Assembly: GCA_000153145.1 (NCBI GenBank)
Contig: CH672415.1
Coordinates: forward strand, 1,546,767-1,610,766
Reading direction: 5' to 3'
Origin: a marine actinobacterium PHSC20C1
GTDB taxonomy: Bacteria; Actinomycetota; Actinomycetes; Actinomycetales; Microbacteriaceae
Length of the DNA stretch: 64,000 bases
Made by a program: the position numbers and the translations under genes. Under the pieces are notes generated by a model. The model was not told where the DNA came from, searched no databases, and saw only the letters and a program-made list of their open reading frames with translations. The number at the start of each line of letters is the position of its first letter. The stretch's first letter is position 1. This document shows, piece by piece, positions 7,966 through 15,913 of the stretch.

Positions 7966-8029
7966 GCGACTCAGCAGCCGAACTCAGCAGCCGAATTACT
8001 CCGCTGGATTACTCTGCTGGATTACTCGG
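7966..8029. repeat. 13-bp degenerate tandem repeats at the end of the oxidoreductase gene
   Basis: On the minus strand the sequence reads as successive 13-mers: GAGTAATCCAGCA, GAGTAATCCAGCG, GAGTAATTCGGCT, then GCTGAGTTCGGCT and a partial copy. The first copy contains the TAA stop of the gene at 8009, and each GAGTAA copy repeats a TAA. It looks like local slippage duplication. Confidence 0.75.
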
Positions 8030-9067
8030 CACGACGACAACCTTGCCTGCACCATGCCCCGAGGCAATCTGATCAATTGCGCCAGCGACCCCGTCGAGGC
8101 CAACAATTCGCTCAACGGCCGGAATAAGAGCTCCCGACGCAAGAAGCTCACCGAGAAAGTTGAGATCGTCGGCGGTGGCGCTCGCGGTGAACTGGTGGAA
8201 GCTGGCATCCGCTCGACGAAGCGCAACGCCCATCCTGAAGAGATGCAGCACCGGCCCCAGCCAACGGTTAGTCATAGGGCCGCTGACGGCAACAAAGCGT
8301 GCTCCCGGTGCCAAGAGGCCCCGAATCTCTGCGGCGGTTCGGTTGCCCATCATGTCAAGAACCACGTCGTACTGGCCGCCGACGGCGATGTAATCCTCGC
8401 TCTCGTAGTCGACCACCCGCGTAGCACCCAAGGCGCGAGCTTGATCCGCATTCGCTCCACTGCAGACTGCCGTGATTTCTGCCGCTCCCAGCGCCCGCGC
8501 GATCTGAATAGCGAAAGTTCCCACTCCCCCGGCTGCTCCGTTAATCAGCACTCGATCGCCTGATTTCAGAGCGCCGTGCGTCCTCAAACCCTGAAGAGCG
8601 GTAAGCCCGGCAACCGGGGTTGCTCCTGCCGCAACAAAGTCGACCCCGGACGGGAGCTTCACGACGATCGCCGCGGAGATCGTCGCGTACTCAGCGAAGG
8701 CTCCGCCGGCGGACTCCCCAAAGATCGCATCACCAACGGAAAATCCAGCAACTCCATCTCCAACCGCTTCAACAATGCCTGCGACATCCGCTCCCGGAAT
8801 CAGCCGCTTAGGAGCGCGCAGCCCCATCACAAGTCTCACGAAAAGCGGTGTACCACTCAACAGGTGCCAATCGAGCGCGTTCGCCGACGATGCCATTACG
8901 CGCACCAGAAGCCGCCCAGCTGCGACCGTTGGCGTCGGAAGCGACTCAATCGCCAAAACATTCACATCGCCGTACTGGCGCGCAGTGACCGCTTTCATAG
9001 TGGCGGGCACCGAACCCGCATTGTGGTCCGCGTGCGAACCAGGGGTCTCTTCCGGGGGAACTATCAT
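8009..9067 (-). CDS. NAD(P)-dependent medium-chain alcohol dehydrogenase / quinone oxidoreductase-like
   Basis: An MDR-superfamily oxidoreductase of about 352 residues. The N-terminal GroES-like part starts at MKAVTARQYGDVNVLAIESL and contains ANALDWHLLSG and GADVAGIVEAVGDGVAGF. The Rossmann part has LINGAAGGVGTFAIQIARAL for NAD(P) binding. The zinc-ligand cysteines of true alcohol dehydrogenases are missing, so this is a QOR/reductase-type enzyme; the substrate is unknown. Three starts are possible: 9082, 9067 and 8998. I favour 9067 because AGGAG lies 5 nt upstream. The stop lies inside short tandem repeats. Confidence 0.8.
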   Translation of the reverse strand: MIVPPEETPGSHADHNAGSVPATMKAVTARQYGDVNVLAIESLPTPTVAAGRLLVRVMASSANALDWHLLSGTPLFVRLVMGLRAPKRLIPGADVAGIVEAVGDGVAGFSVGDAIFGESAGGAFAEYATISAAIVVKLPSGVDFVAAGATPVAGLTALQGLRTHGALKSGDRVLINGAAGGVGTFAIQIARALGAAEITAVCSGANADQARALGATRVVDYESEDYIAVGGQYDVVLDMMGNRTAAEIRGLLAPGARFVAVSGPMTNRWLGPVLHLFRMGVALRRADASFHQFTASATADDLNFLGELLASGALIPAVERIVGLDGVAGAIDQIASGHGAGKVVVVPSNPAE

Positions 9068-9144
9068 CGCTGCTCCTGACATTGCTTTGGTTGAATTCTA
9101 TGAGCTTGCTGGATTACAGCACCCGAGTGGACCACACTGGGGGA

Positions 9145-9645
9145 ATGCGCGTTCTACTGAAACTCGTACTAGATTGCGATCCGGATGATGCGTGGCGCGC
9201 GATTCGCAGCCCCCACGTGTTCCAAGAAGTTTCGCACCCCCTCACCCAATTTAAGTCGCTGGAAGTCGGTGGATTTCCCGAACTGTGGCAGCCGGGCGAG
9301 CATCCGGTCAAGGTGTCAGCGTTCGGACGATTCACAATCGGTCAGCAGATCATCCGTATCTCGTTCGACGACGATGAGCCAGGCATCCGGATCATGCGCG
9401 ACACAGGTCGCGGCCTCAGCGGCCCCCTGGCGCTTGTCTCCCAGTGGAATCATTCGATGGCGATCAGCGCCACCCCAGACGGAAGAACCCTCTACCGCGA
9501 CCGACTCAACTTCAACGCTGGTCTATTGAGTCCGCTGGTATGGCCCATGTATTGGGCATTCTGGCAGTGGCGTGGGGCTGCTCTGAAAAGGCTCGCGCCA
9601 ACCTGGAGCTGGGGCACAACGAGGCGCACTAATCTGAGCCTCTAA
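9145..9645 (+). CDS. Conserved hypothetical protein, SRPBCC-like
   Basis: A 166-residue protein with a START/SRPBCC-like order: an N-terminal strand with DPDDAWRAI, a helix with HVFQEVSHPL, central strands (IGQQIIRISF, GIRIMRDTG, LYRDRLNFNAG) and a C-terminal amphipathic helix (VWPMYWAFWQWRGAALKRL). No catalytic motif. It may bind a small hydrophobic ligand, but this is inference. An in-frame ATG at 9082 would add 21 unlikely residues; ATG 9145 is preferred, with CACACT exactly 6 nt upstream. Divergent from the oxidoreductase gene. Confidence 0.65.
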   Translation: MRVLLKLVLDCDPDDAWRAIRSPHVFQEVSHPLTQFKSLEVGGFPELWQPGEHPVKVSAFGRFTIGQQIIRISFDDDEPGIRIMRDTGRGLSGPLALVSQWNHSMAISATPDGRTLYRDRLNFNAGLLSPLVWPMYWAFWQWRGAALKRLAPTWSWGTTRRTNLSL

Positions 9646-9711
9646 AGGTTGACCGTTGTGGCTTCAACCGTCGGCTGAGTGGCCGAATTGTGGGCGCGAA
9701 AGGAACACGCG

Positions 9712-10686
9712 GTGGCTCGACTGCGGCGGAGCAATACAACGGGGCGAGGCTTCTCACGCGTGCGATCGGGGCGCGGTTTTAGCTATCGCGACTTCTCCGG
9801 CGGCGCAGTAGCCGACCCTGCGCTCAAGTCGAGGTTCGCCAGCTTAGGCATCCCCCCTGCGTGGACTGAGGTCTGGATCTGCCCCTACGAAAACGGACAC
9901 GTTCTGGCGACAGGTTACGACGAAGCTGGCCGGCGACAGTACATCTATCACCCTGACTGGCGTGAACGTCAGGATCGGGTCAAGTTCGATCGCGCCCTAG
10001 AACTCGCGGCAGTACTGCCCGGCGCGCGTGGCGTCGTCACGCGCGCTCTACGCTCGGACGAAGACCCTCACCTTCGCACTTTCGCCGCAGCGTTCCGGAT
10101 GCTCGACACCGGCTCCCTGCGTATTGGTAGCGAACGGTACGCGGAAGAGCATGGCAGCCACGGTCTATCGACGCTGCTCTGCAGCCATGTGGCGGTCAGC
10201 GGCGACAGGGTGAGCTTGTCGTTTCCAGCCAAAAGCGGGCAGCTGTGGGAGAGCGAAATTGTGGACGCCGACCTTGCCGCCTACATGAAGCGGCGCCTCC
10301 GCATTGCCCCAGATGCCCCACTGCTCTCCTGGCGTGAAGGGCGAGAGTTGCACTCGCTGAGCGCCTCGGAGATCAACGATTACGTTCGCGAGCGCACGGG
10401 AGGCGACTTCACGGCGAAAGACTTCCGAACGCTGCGCGGCACGATCGCTGCAGCATCGAGACTGGCTGTGAGCGGACCGCAACAGAGTCAACGAGCGCGC
10501 TCACGGGCAATACGCGACGCGATGGAGGCTGCCGCTGAGGTTCTCGGCAATACTCCCGCCATAGCGAAGAAGAGCTATGTCGATCCGCGAATCGTCGACC
10601 TTTTCTCGGCGGGCGAAACTATCGACCCTCACCGTCTCGCTTCGGCCGAAAGCGAAGTGCGTCAGTTGCTGGCGCGTGACAAGTAG
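9712..10686 (+). CDS. DNA topoisomerase IB (poxvirus type)
   Basis: A 324-residue type IB topoisomerase that relaxes supercoils through a 3'-phosphotyrosine. The N-terminal part has GFSYRDFSG, LGIPPAWTEVWICP, GRRQYIYHP and WRERQDRVKFDR, all family hallmarks. The catalytic part has HGSHGLSTL, FPAKSG (catalytic Lys region), KDFRTLRGTIAAA (catalytic Arg) and KKSYVDPRIVDLF with nucleophile Tyr at about 289. GTG 9712 is chosen over ATG 9679 because AAAGGA lies about 8 nt upstream. Bacterial TopIB is an accessory enzyme scattered across phyla. Confidence 0.9.
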   Translation: MARLRRSNTTGRGFSRVRSGRGFSYRDFSGGAVADPALKSRFASLGIPPAWTEVWICPYENGHVLATGYDEAGRRQYIYHPDWRERQDRVKFDRALELAAVLPGARGVVTRALRSDEDPHLRTFAAAFRMLDTGSLRIGSERYAEEHGSHGLSTLLCSHVAVSGDRVSLSFPAKSGQLWESEIVDADLAAYMKRRLRIAPDAPLLSWREGRELHSLSASEINDYVRERTGGDFTAKDFRTLRGTIAAASRLAVSGPQQSQRARSRAIRDAMEAAAEVLGNTPAIAKKSYVDPRIVDLFSAGETIDPHRLASAESEVRQLLARDK

Positions 10687-10725
10687 CGCGCAATCGACAT
10701 CACACTCACTGTCGTAGTAGCGAGA

Positions 10726-10731
10726 TAGCCT
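10726..10731 (+). promoter_or_regulatory. -10 element for a leaderless transcript
   Basis: TAGCCT, then 6 nt, then ATG at 10738; no Shine-Dalgarno between them. Confidence 0.5.
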
Positions 10732-10737
10732 GAGCCT

Positions 10738-11370
10738 ATGACCGCTCTCGAGGTAGCCGACTGGCGCCGCCGAAACTTTGCTCTCTACGCCGCTATCCGC
10801 GAGAATCCGGATGCCGCGAGCGCCCACGCCGACTGGCGTGCGGGACGAGATGAGATGTTTGCCACGCATCCAGCTTCGCCGCTGTTGCCTGAGGACCTGC
10901 GCGACTTTAGGGGGCTGCCGTTTGAGGCGTACGATCCCGATTGGCGCTTTGAGGCATCCATTGTTCCTGACGCTGGTGTTTCTGGCACGGGTCTTTCAGA
11001 ATCAGACCGCCGCATGAATGTCGAAACCGGTACGGATGGCGTGGTGCCGTTTGACCTGCTCGGCACTGTCGAGATCGACCAGGTTGGCACGCTCGATGTG
11101 TGGCGCTTGGCATCGTATGGCGGCGGAATCTTTATTCCCGTGAAGGATGCCCTCTCGCGGGTATCTGGCGGAACCTACGGTGGTGGTCGCTACCTCATCG
11201 ATACCGTCAAGGGTGCCGACCTTGGAGCGGGCAGCACGCCAGAGTCGCTCGTGCTCGACTTCAACTTCGCGTACAACCCCTCGTGCGCTTATGACCCTGC
11301 GTGGGCGTGCCCTCTGGCACAGGCCGGGAACACCCTGGCTGTGGAAATACCGGTAGGCGAGCGCTACTAG
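10738..11370 (+). CDS. DUF1684 domain-containing protein
   Basis: A 210-residue DUF1684 protein: DWRAGRDEMFATHPASPL near the front, LRDFRGLPFEAYDPDWRF, then GGIFIPVKDALS, GTYGGGRYLIDTVKGA, LVLDFNFAYNPSCAYDPAWACPLA. This order and length are those of the family, which is common in actinobacteria and Bacteroidetes and has no established function. No signal peptide. The conserved FNxAYNPSCAY segment may form a ligand pocket, but that is speculative. Confidence 0.85.
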   Translation: MTALEVADWRRRNFALYAAIRENPDAASAHADWRAGRDEMFATHPASPLLPEDLRDFRGLPFEAYDPDWRFEASIVPDAGVSGTGLSESDRRMNVETGTDGVVPFDLLGTVEIDQVGTLDVWRLASYGGGIFIPVKDALSRVSGGTYGGGRYLIDTVKGADLGAGSTPESLVLDFNFAYNPSCAYDPAWACPLAQAGNTLAVEIPVGERY

Positions 11371-11682
11371 GGGCATAACTGCTAGGCTTGCCCTACTTGC
11401 GAAACAATTGTGTTTCCCTGCGTCGTAGAACGCTTCCCTCTTCTCGTCCACGTCAATCAGAAACGTGTGGCTCGTAGATAACTTTCTCCGGCGGACTGGA
11501 GTCATCCGCGCCGAACGAAAGTTCGAGATCTGACCTGTGTGCCGCATTCGTGCGAAACGCCTGATTGGGTCGGTGTAGATCAGCCTGGTGCAGTTCATAG
11601 CGAACCGTGCCTGTGCTTTCTGAACCTGTGCGCCTCCGGTGTAGCGCCCATCTGTTACTTATGCCTGAAAGGCACCATTACT
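11371..11682. promoter_or_regulatory. 312-bp gene-free leader of the DEAD-box helicase gene
   Basis: No credible ORF on either strand. It contains the palindrome GAAACA-ATTG-TGTTTC (11401-11416) and a GGGCA/TGCCC pair just after the preceding gene. Long 5' leaders are known for cold-induced RNA helicases, so a regulated untranslated region is plausible. The helicase ribosome site (GAAAGG, 11667-11672) is at its 3' end. Confidence 0.35.
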
Positions 11683-13341
11683 TTGACTGAACACACTTTT
11701 AGCTCGCTCGGCGTACCTGCCGCGCTTGTTGCTGCACTCGAGGCCGACGGCAAGACGTCGCCCTTCCCCATTCAAGTTGACACGCTTCCCGACACCCTCG
11801 GTGGTCGCGACGTGCTCGGCCGCGGAAAGACTGGCTCGGGCAAAACCCTCGCTTTCGCTCTTCCTATGGTTGCTCGTCTCGGCGGCAAGCTCGCCGGTGG
11901 CAAGCGCCGCCCGGGTCGCCCGCTCGGACTCGTCCTCGCACCAACCCGTGAGCTCGCGACACAGATCTCTGCTGTCATCGAGCCCCTCGCTGCCGCTTAT
12001 GGCCTCAACACCACCACGATCTTTGGTGGCGTAAGCCAGAACCGCCAGGTTGCGGCCCTCAAAGCCGGCGTCGACATTGTAGTCGCCTGCCCCGGTCGCC
12101 TCGAAGACCTCATGAAGCAGGGCTTCGTGAACCTCGACGCCGTCGAGATCACCGTGCTTGACGAAGCCGACCACATGGCTGACCTTGGCTTCCTGCCGGT
12201 TGTCACCCGCATCCTCGACAAGACACCGACCAACGGACAGCGCTTGCTGTTCAGCGCAACGCTCGACAACGGTGTAGACAAGCTGGTTCGCCGCTTCCTC
12301 CACAACGAAGTACTTCACTCGGTTGACGAAGCGACCTCGCACGTCTCCGCCATGACCCACCACGTCTTCGAGACCGAGAGTGTCGAATCGAAGCGCGTTC
12401 TCGTTGAGAAGCTCGCTTCCGGTACGGGCCGCCGCATCCTCTTCATGCGCACCAAGCACCACGCCAAGAAGCTTGCGCGCCAACTCATCGACGCCGGAAT
12501 CCCCGCCGTTGACCTTCACGGAAACCTCTCGCAGGTTGCCCGTGACCGAAACCTCGCCGCATTCTCCGCCGGCGACGTCAAGGTGCTTGTCGCCACAGAC
12601 GTTGCAGCGCGAGGCGTGCACGTAGACAACATTGAGCTGGTCATCCACGTTGACCCGCCAGCAGAGCACAAGGCCTACCTGCACCGCAGTGGCCGTACCG
12701 CTCGCGCCGGAGAAGAAGGCGACGTCGTGACGATCGTTCTTCCGACCCAGCGCAAAGACACTGCAGCACTGTTGCGTAAGGCCGCCATCACGGTGACCCC
12801 GCAGCACGTCAACGCGAAGTCGGATGCCGTAACCGCACTTGTCGGAGAGGTCGCAGAATACGTGACCCCCGCTCCCCGCGCAGCAGCTCCCGTTCGTGGC
12901 CAGTCACAGGGCGGACGCTCGCAGGGCGCAAACGCCCAGCGCAAGCGTGTTCGTCGTGACGACAACGGCGGCGGCCGCGATGGTGGCCGTGACGGCGCTC
13001 GCGACGGTGCCCGCGGTGGCGCTCGTGGCGGACAGTCGCGTGACGGACAGGGCCGCGATGGCCAGGCCCGTGACGGACAGGGTCGCGACGGACAGTCGCG
13101 TGGCGGCAACGCAGCTCGTGGCGGCCAGCAGCGCAACGATCGTCAAGGCTCAGGCCGTGGCGCAGTCGTTGCCGGTGCCGGTGCTGGCGAACAGCGTTCA
13201 ACTCACCAGCCACGTCAGCAGCAGTCCGATGCTCCCCCGCGTCCGCGTGGCGGCAAGGGCCGTGCTCAGGCCGGCAGCGGACCCGTTCGCGTTGGTCAGG
13301 TAGTGCGACCCAACCGTCGTGCATCAAGCAGCGGACGCTAG
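11683..13341 (+). CDS. DEAD-box ATP-dependent RNA helicase with RGG/RDGQ-repeat tail
   Basis: A 552-residue RNA helicase. Motifs in order: Q motif (FPIQVDTLP), Walker A GRGKTGSGKT (about 45-54), PTRELATQ, DEAD (about 158), SAT, then RecA-2 motifs VATDVAARGVHVDN and HRSGRTARAGEEG. From about residue 405 the chain becomes low-complexity and basic: repeated GRDG, ARDG, ARGG and RDGQ units over about 90 residues, an RNA-binding tail. The TTG at 11683 (MTEHTFSSLGVP) fits the family N-terminus and has GAAAGG 10 nt upstream. The in-frame ATG at 11539 would add 48 Cys-rich, unconserved residues and is rejected. Likely RNA unwinding in ribosome assembly or cold growth. Confidence 0.9.
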   Translation: MTEHTFSSLGVPAALVAALEADGKTSPFPIQVDTLPDTLGGRDVLGRGKTGSGKTLAFALPMVARLGGKLAGGKRRPGRPLGLVLAPTRELATQISAVIEPLAAAYGLNTTTIFGGVSQNRQVAALKAGVDIVVACPGRLEDLMKQGFVNLDAVEITVLDEADHMADLGFLPVVTRILDKTPTNGQRLLFSATLDNGVDKLVRRFLHNEVLHSVDEATSHVSAMTHHVFETESVESKRVLVEKLASGTGRRILFMRTKHHAKKLARQLIDAGIPAVDLHGNLSQVARDRNLAAFSAGDVKVLVATDVAARGVHVDNIELVIHVDPPAEHKAYLHRSGRTARAGEEGDVVTIVLPTQRKDTAALLRKAAITVTPQHVNAKSDAVTALVGEVAEYVTPAPRAAAPVRGQSQGGRSQGANAQRKRVRRDDNGGGRDGGRDGARDGARGGARGGQSRDGQGRDGQARDGQGRDGQSRGGNAARGGQQRNDRQGSGRGAVVAGAGAGEQRSTHQPRQQQSDAPPRPRGGKGRAQAGSGPVRVGQVVRPNRRASSSGR

Positions 13342-13383
13342 CCTCTAGCAACACAGCTTTACCGTCGAGGGCGGCGAGTTTCT

Positions 13384-13570
13384 CCCAGTAATACTGGGCA
13401 GGGATTCGTCGCCCTTCGGCGTTTAAGGGGTGGTGGCGGCGGCTTGCGCGACCTCACGGAAATTCAGGAGATTGCCGTTCGCCGGTTGATTGCCCGCCCA
13501 TACACACCCGGTTTTCCGGGCATCCGCTCGAGGCAGCGCCACCGCTCGGCCGCGATTTCCTGAATTTCCG
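13384..13570. repeat. Inverted repeats between convergent helicase and DUF4916 genes
   Basis: Two independent palindromes. CCCAGTA-A-TACTGGG (13384-13398) sits inside a GGCGA...TCGCC pair. CGGAAATTCAGGA (13457-13469) is matched perfectly by TCCTGAATTTCCG (13558-13570), enclosing CCCGG-TTTT-CCGGG (13507-13520). There is no T-run, so they are at best Rho-assisted or bidirectional terminators; a small structured RNA or element remnant is an alternative. The spacer 13342-13610 has no credible gene. Confidence 0.5.
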
Positions 13571-13610
13571 AAATTGAGACGGGGATTGATCACACGGCAG
13601 GCACGAAAAC

Positions 13611-14150
13611 CTACGGCAGAACGCCGACCGAGGCGAGTGCTGCACGCAGTAGTGCTCCGCGGCCACCCTCCATGTCGGCTGTGACCGCTTCGGATGCTGC
13701 CTCGGCCGGGCTGAGCCAGGTCAGTTCGAGTGCATCCTGGCGGGGTTCGCACGTACCCGTGACGGGAACGACGTAGGCCATCGAGACGGCGTGCTGGCGA
13801 ACATCCGTGTACTGGCTCTCGCTTGGCCACGGAAAATACTCGGCGACCGTGAATGGTGTCGGGTTCGCGGGGAGCAGCGGGAAGGCCATCGGGCCCAGAT
13901 CTTTCTCGAGGTGACGGAAGAGCGCATCGCGCAGGCTCTCGCCAAACATCACCCGGCCAGAGACGAGGGTGCGAGTTATCTCGCCGTCATTGCCGCGCAC
14001 CAGAGTGCCGACCTCAGTGACGCGACCCAGCCCATCCACGCGCACTGGAACAGCCTCAACATAGAGAAGCGGCAGTCGCCGGCGGGTCTCTGCAAGCTCT
14101 TCATCTGAAAGCCAAGACGAGTTGGGGTCTGGTGTGCCGACGGAGCTCAT
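13611..14150 (-). CDS. DUF4916 (NUDIX-fold) family protein
   Basis: A 179-residue protein of the actinobacterial DUF4916/NUDIX-like family: WLSDEELAETRRRLPLLYVE, AVPVRVDGLGRVTEVGTLVR, FGESLRDALFRHLEKDLGP and a conserved EYFPWPSESQYTDVRQHAV. The Nudix signature is degenerate: the REx2EE metal-binding helix is represented only by LRDALFRHLEKDLG, so classical pyrophosphatase activity is doubtful. The start ATG has GACAAT 5 nt and GGAGC directly upstream, so leaderless initiation is possible. Convergent with the helicase gene. Confidence 0.8.
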   Translation of the reverse strand: MSSVGTPDPNSSWLSDEELAETRRRLPLLYVEAVPVRVDGLGRVTEVGTLVRGNDGEITRTLVSGRVMFGESLRDALFRHLEKDLGPMAFPLLPANPTPFTVAEYFPWPSESQYTDVRQHAVSMAYVVPVTGTCEPRQDALELTWLSPAEAASEAVTADMEGGRGALLRAALASVGVLP

Positions 14151-14354
14151 GCTCCATTGTCACCCATGGTGCGGGTTTAGCGTGCACACCAAGATGGGTC
14201 GGATGCTGCGGCGGGCTGCTCGGGACGGCCACTCGTCGTGCACACCCTTGCCATCATTGCCGAAGTGCACAGTTAGTGCCGTCTGAGCAGGAGGCGACAT
14301 CCCCGTCATTAGCGTTCTTGTCTCAGGCACTTGCCTGCCGCGCGAAAGGGAACC

Positions 14355-15233
14355 ATGACCGAGCACAACCCCGCCTCTGTTGAGGCGTCCGATTCTGGGC
14401 AGTCCGATTCTGGGCAGTCCGATTCTGGGCAGTCCGATTCTGCAGTGCCGGCACTTTCCGCCCCTGCCTCGGCTGCGGCCCCGGTTGCGGCCCCGGCTGC
14501 GGCCCGCCGCAGACTACCCGGATGGGCGTGGGGCCTCATCATTGGGGTTCCTCTGCTGCTGTTCATGGCGGCGGGGGCAGGGCTCGTGTTGATCGGACTG
14601 GTCGCCTCCGCCTCGTCAGAGTACGCAGGTTGTGATGACGACGGGTACTGCGGTCTCGGAGCCGGCCGTAAGTCAACTCCGAGTGCCACCGGGAATCCGG
14701 TCGACGCGGCTAGTCCGACAAATCGAGTCACTCTCGACGGAAACGCGGTTTTCGATGGTCAGCCTGTGTGGTCGTTCACCCTGGAGCCGACTTGGCAGGC
14801 GTTCCCTTTCGATCAGGACGGCATCAACGTGTTTCAGGATCGGGCCGCCGGGTGCCGGCTCATCACCTCGCAGAGCTTGGCTTTGCCTGACCCCGAAGCT
14901 CTGAGCGACATTGAGGCCTCCTCTGCTCTCCTTTCCCGGGAGATCGAAGGACTCACGGCCGGAGATCCTGAAGCGTTGATTCTCAATCGTGGCGCCACAG
15001 ACATCGCAATCGCAGTCGTCGGCAGCGACTCAACGCTCGAGTTCGCCTCGGCAACTATCGATCAGACGAGCCCCGAAGGTGTGGCCAAGAGCACTGAGAT
15101 TGCTGTGCGATCAATGCCGGATTCGGAGAGCGAACTGGTCGCCGCGTTGACGTGCGACACCGCTGCCTTCGAGGCGTTCGGCTCAAAGTTCGAGCTCTTC
15201 TCGAAGGCGTTGGCCGTGTCAGTCAGCCCTTAG
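14355..15233 (+). CDS. Single-pass membrane protein, hypothetical
   Basis: A 292-residue protein not recognised by family. Residues 1-60 are disordered Ser/Asp/Gln then Ala/Pro-rich, including three SDSGQ repeats. One membrane helix follows (LIIGVPLLLFMAAGAGLVLIGLVA). The ~195-residue exterior domain has a possible disulfide pair (YAGCDDDGYCGLG) and ordinary mixed alpha/beta content. It looks like the actinobacterial class of a small anchored extracytoplasmic domain with a flexible cytoplasmic head. ATG 14355 has AAAGGGA 4-5 nt upstream and is preferred over ATG 14331. Confidence 0.6.
   Translation: MTEHNPASVEASDSGQSDSGQSDSGQSDSAVPALSAPASAAAPVAAPAAARRRLPGWAWGLIIGVPLLLFMAAGAGLVLIGLVASASSEYAGCDDDGYCGLGAGRKSTPSATGNPVDAASPTNRVTLDGNAVFDGQPVWSFTLEPTWQAFPFDQDGINVFQDRAAGCRLITSQSLALPDPEALSDIEASSALLSREIEGLTAGDPEALILNRGATDIAIAVVGSDSTLEFASATIDQTSPEGVAKSTEIAVRSMPDSESELVAALTCDTAAFEAFGSKFELFSKALAVSVSP
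14388..14445 (+). repeat. 15-bp in-frame tandem repeat
   Basis: The unit TCCGATTCTGGGCAG occurs three times without mismatch, followed by a 10-base partial copy, encoding SDSGQ repeats in the disordered head of the membrane protein. The perfect identity indicates recent slippage; copy number probably varies between strains. Confidence 0.85.
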
Positions 15234-15256
15234 CCCAGCCCCGTAGGCTTTGCTCC

Positions 15257-15880
15257 ATGCAGATTGATTCCTCCGCAGTGCTCTGGTCGGCCCCTGAACG
15301 TGAACGGGCGGGGCGTCCGCTGCTCGTGCTCCTGCACGGTTACGGTTCCCACGAGGGTGATCTGTTTGCGATGGCGCCCGGACTTCCGCTGGAACCGGTG
15401 ATTGCTTCGCTGCGAGCGCCCATTCCCGAAAGTGGCGGGTTCTCGTGGTTTCCGATCGACCTGAGCGGCAACGGTCGACACGATGTACAGAAAGTGGATG
15501 ACGCAGCCAATGCCGTACTCGAATGGCTTGACGACCAGCAGTTCACGAGTGTGAGCCTCCTCGGTTTCTCGCAGGGTGCAGCGATGGCGCTTCAACTTTT
15601 GCGGCTCGCCCCGGAGCGTTTCCGCTGCGCCGTGGCGCTCTCGGGGTTTGTGGTGAGCGCCGAGCATCCGGGTGATGCTCAGTTGTCGAGCATCCGTCCG
15701 CCCGTATTTTGGGGCCGTGGTACTGATGATCCGGTGATTCCGACAGTGAATATTGAGCGAACTGAGGAGTGGCTTGTTGACCACACTCGGGCCGAGTCGC
15801 ACATTTATGAGGGGCTCGCGCATTCGATCTCGCCGGACGAGTTGGATGACCTAGTGAGTTTCTTGCAGACACACGCCTAG
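15257..15880 (+). CDS. Alpha/beta hydrolase, carboxylesterase/phospholipase family
   Basis: A 207-residue serine esterase of the short acyl-protein-thioesterase-like family. LLVLLHGYGSHEGD carries the oxyanion region; LLGFSQGAAMALQLL carries the nucleophile Ser in GFSQG; GRGTDDPVIP carries the acid Asp; and the C-terminal GLAHSI supplies the catalytic His. No signal peptide, so cytosolic, acting on small or medium acyl esters. ATG 15257 is preferred over upstream starts because the family fold begins here and TAGGCT lies 7 nt before it. Confidence 0.85.
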   Translation: MQIDSSAVLWSAPERERAGRPLLVLLHGYGSHEGDLFAMAPGLPLEPVIASLRAPIPESGGFSWFPIDLSGNGRHDVQKVDDAANAVLEWLDDQQFTSVSLLGFSQGAAMALQLLRLAPERFRCAVALSGFVVSAEHPGDAQLSSIRPPVFWGRGTDDPVIPTVNIERTEEWLVDHTRAESHIYEGLAHSISPDELDDLVSFLQTHA

Positions 15881-15913
15881 TGCACTGTCAGCGGTTGCGA
15901 CGAAGATAGAACA

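Noticed and set aside
11539-11682. ATG start for the DEAD-box helicase 48 codons upstream
   Set aside because: The extra residues are Cys-rich and unconserved; the TTG with GAAAGG upstream matches the family N-terminus.
14388-14445. CRISPR array or mobile-element repeat
   Set aside because: The repeats are directly adjacent 15-mers in frame within a gene, with no spacers.
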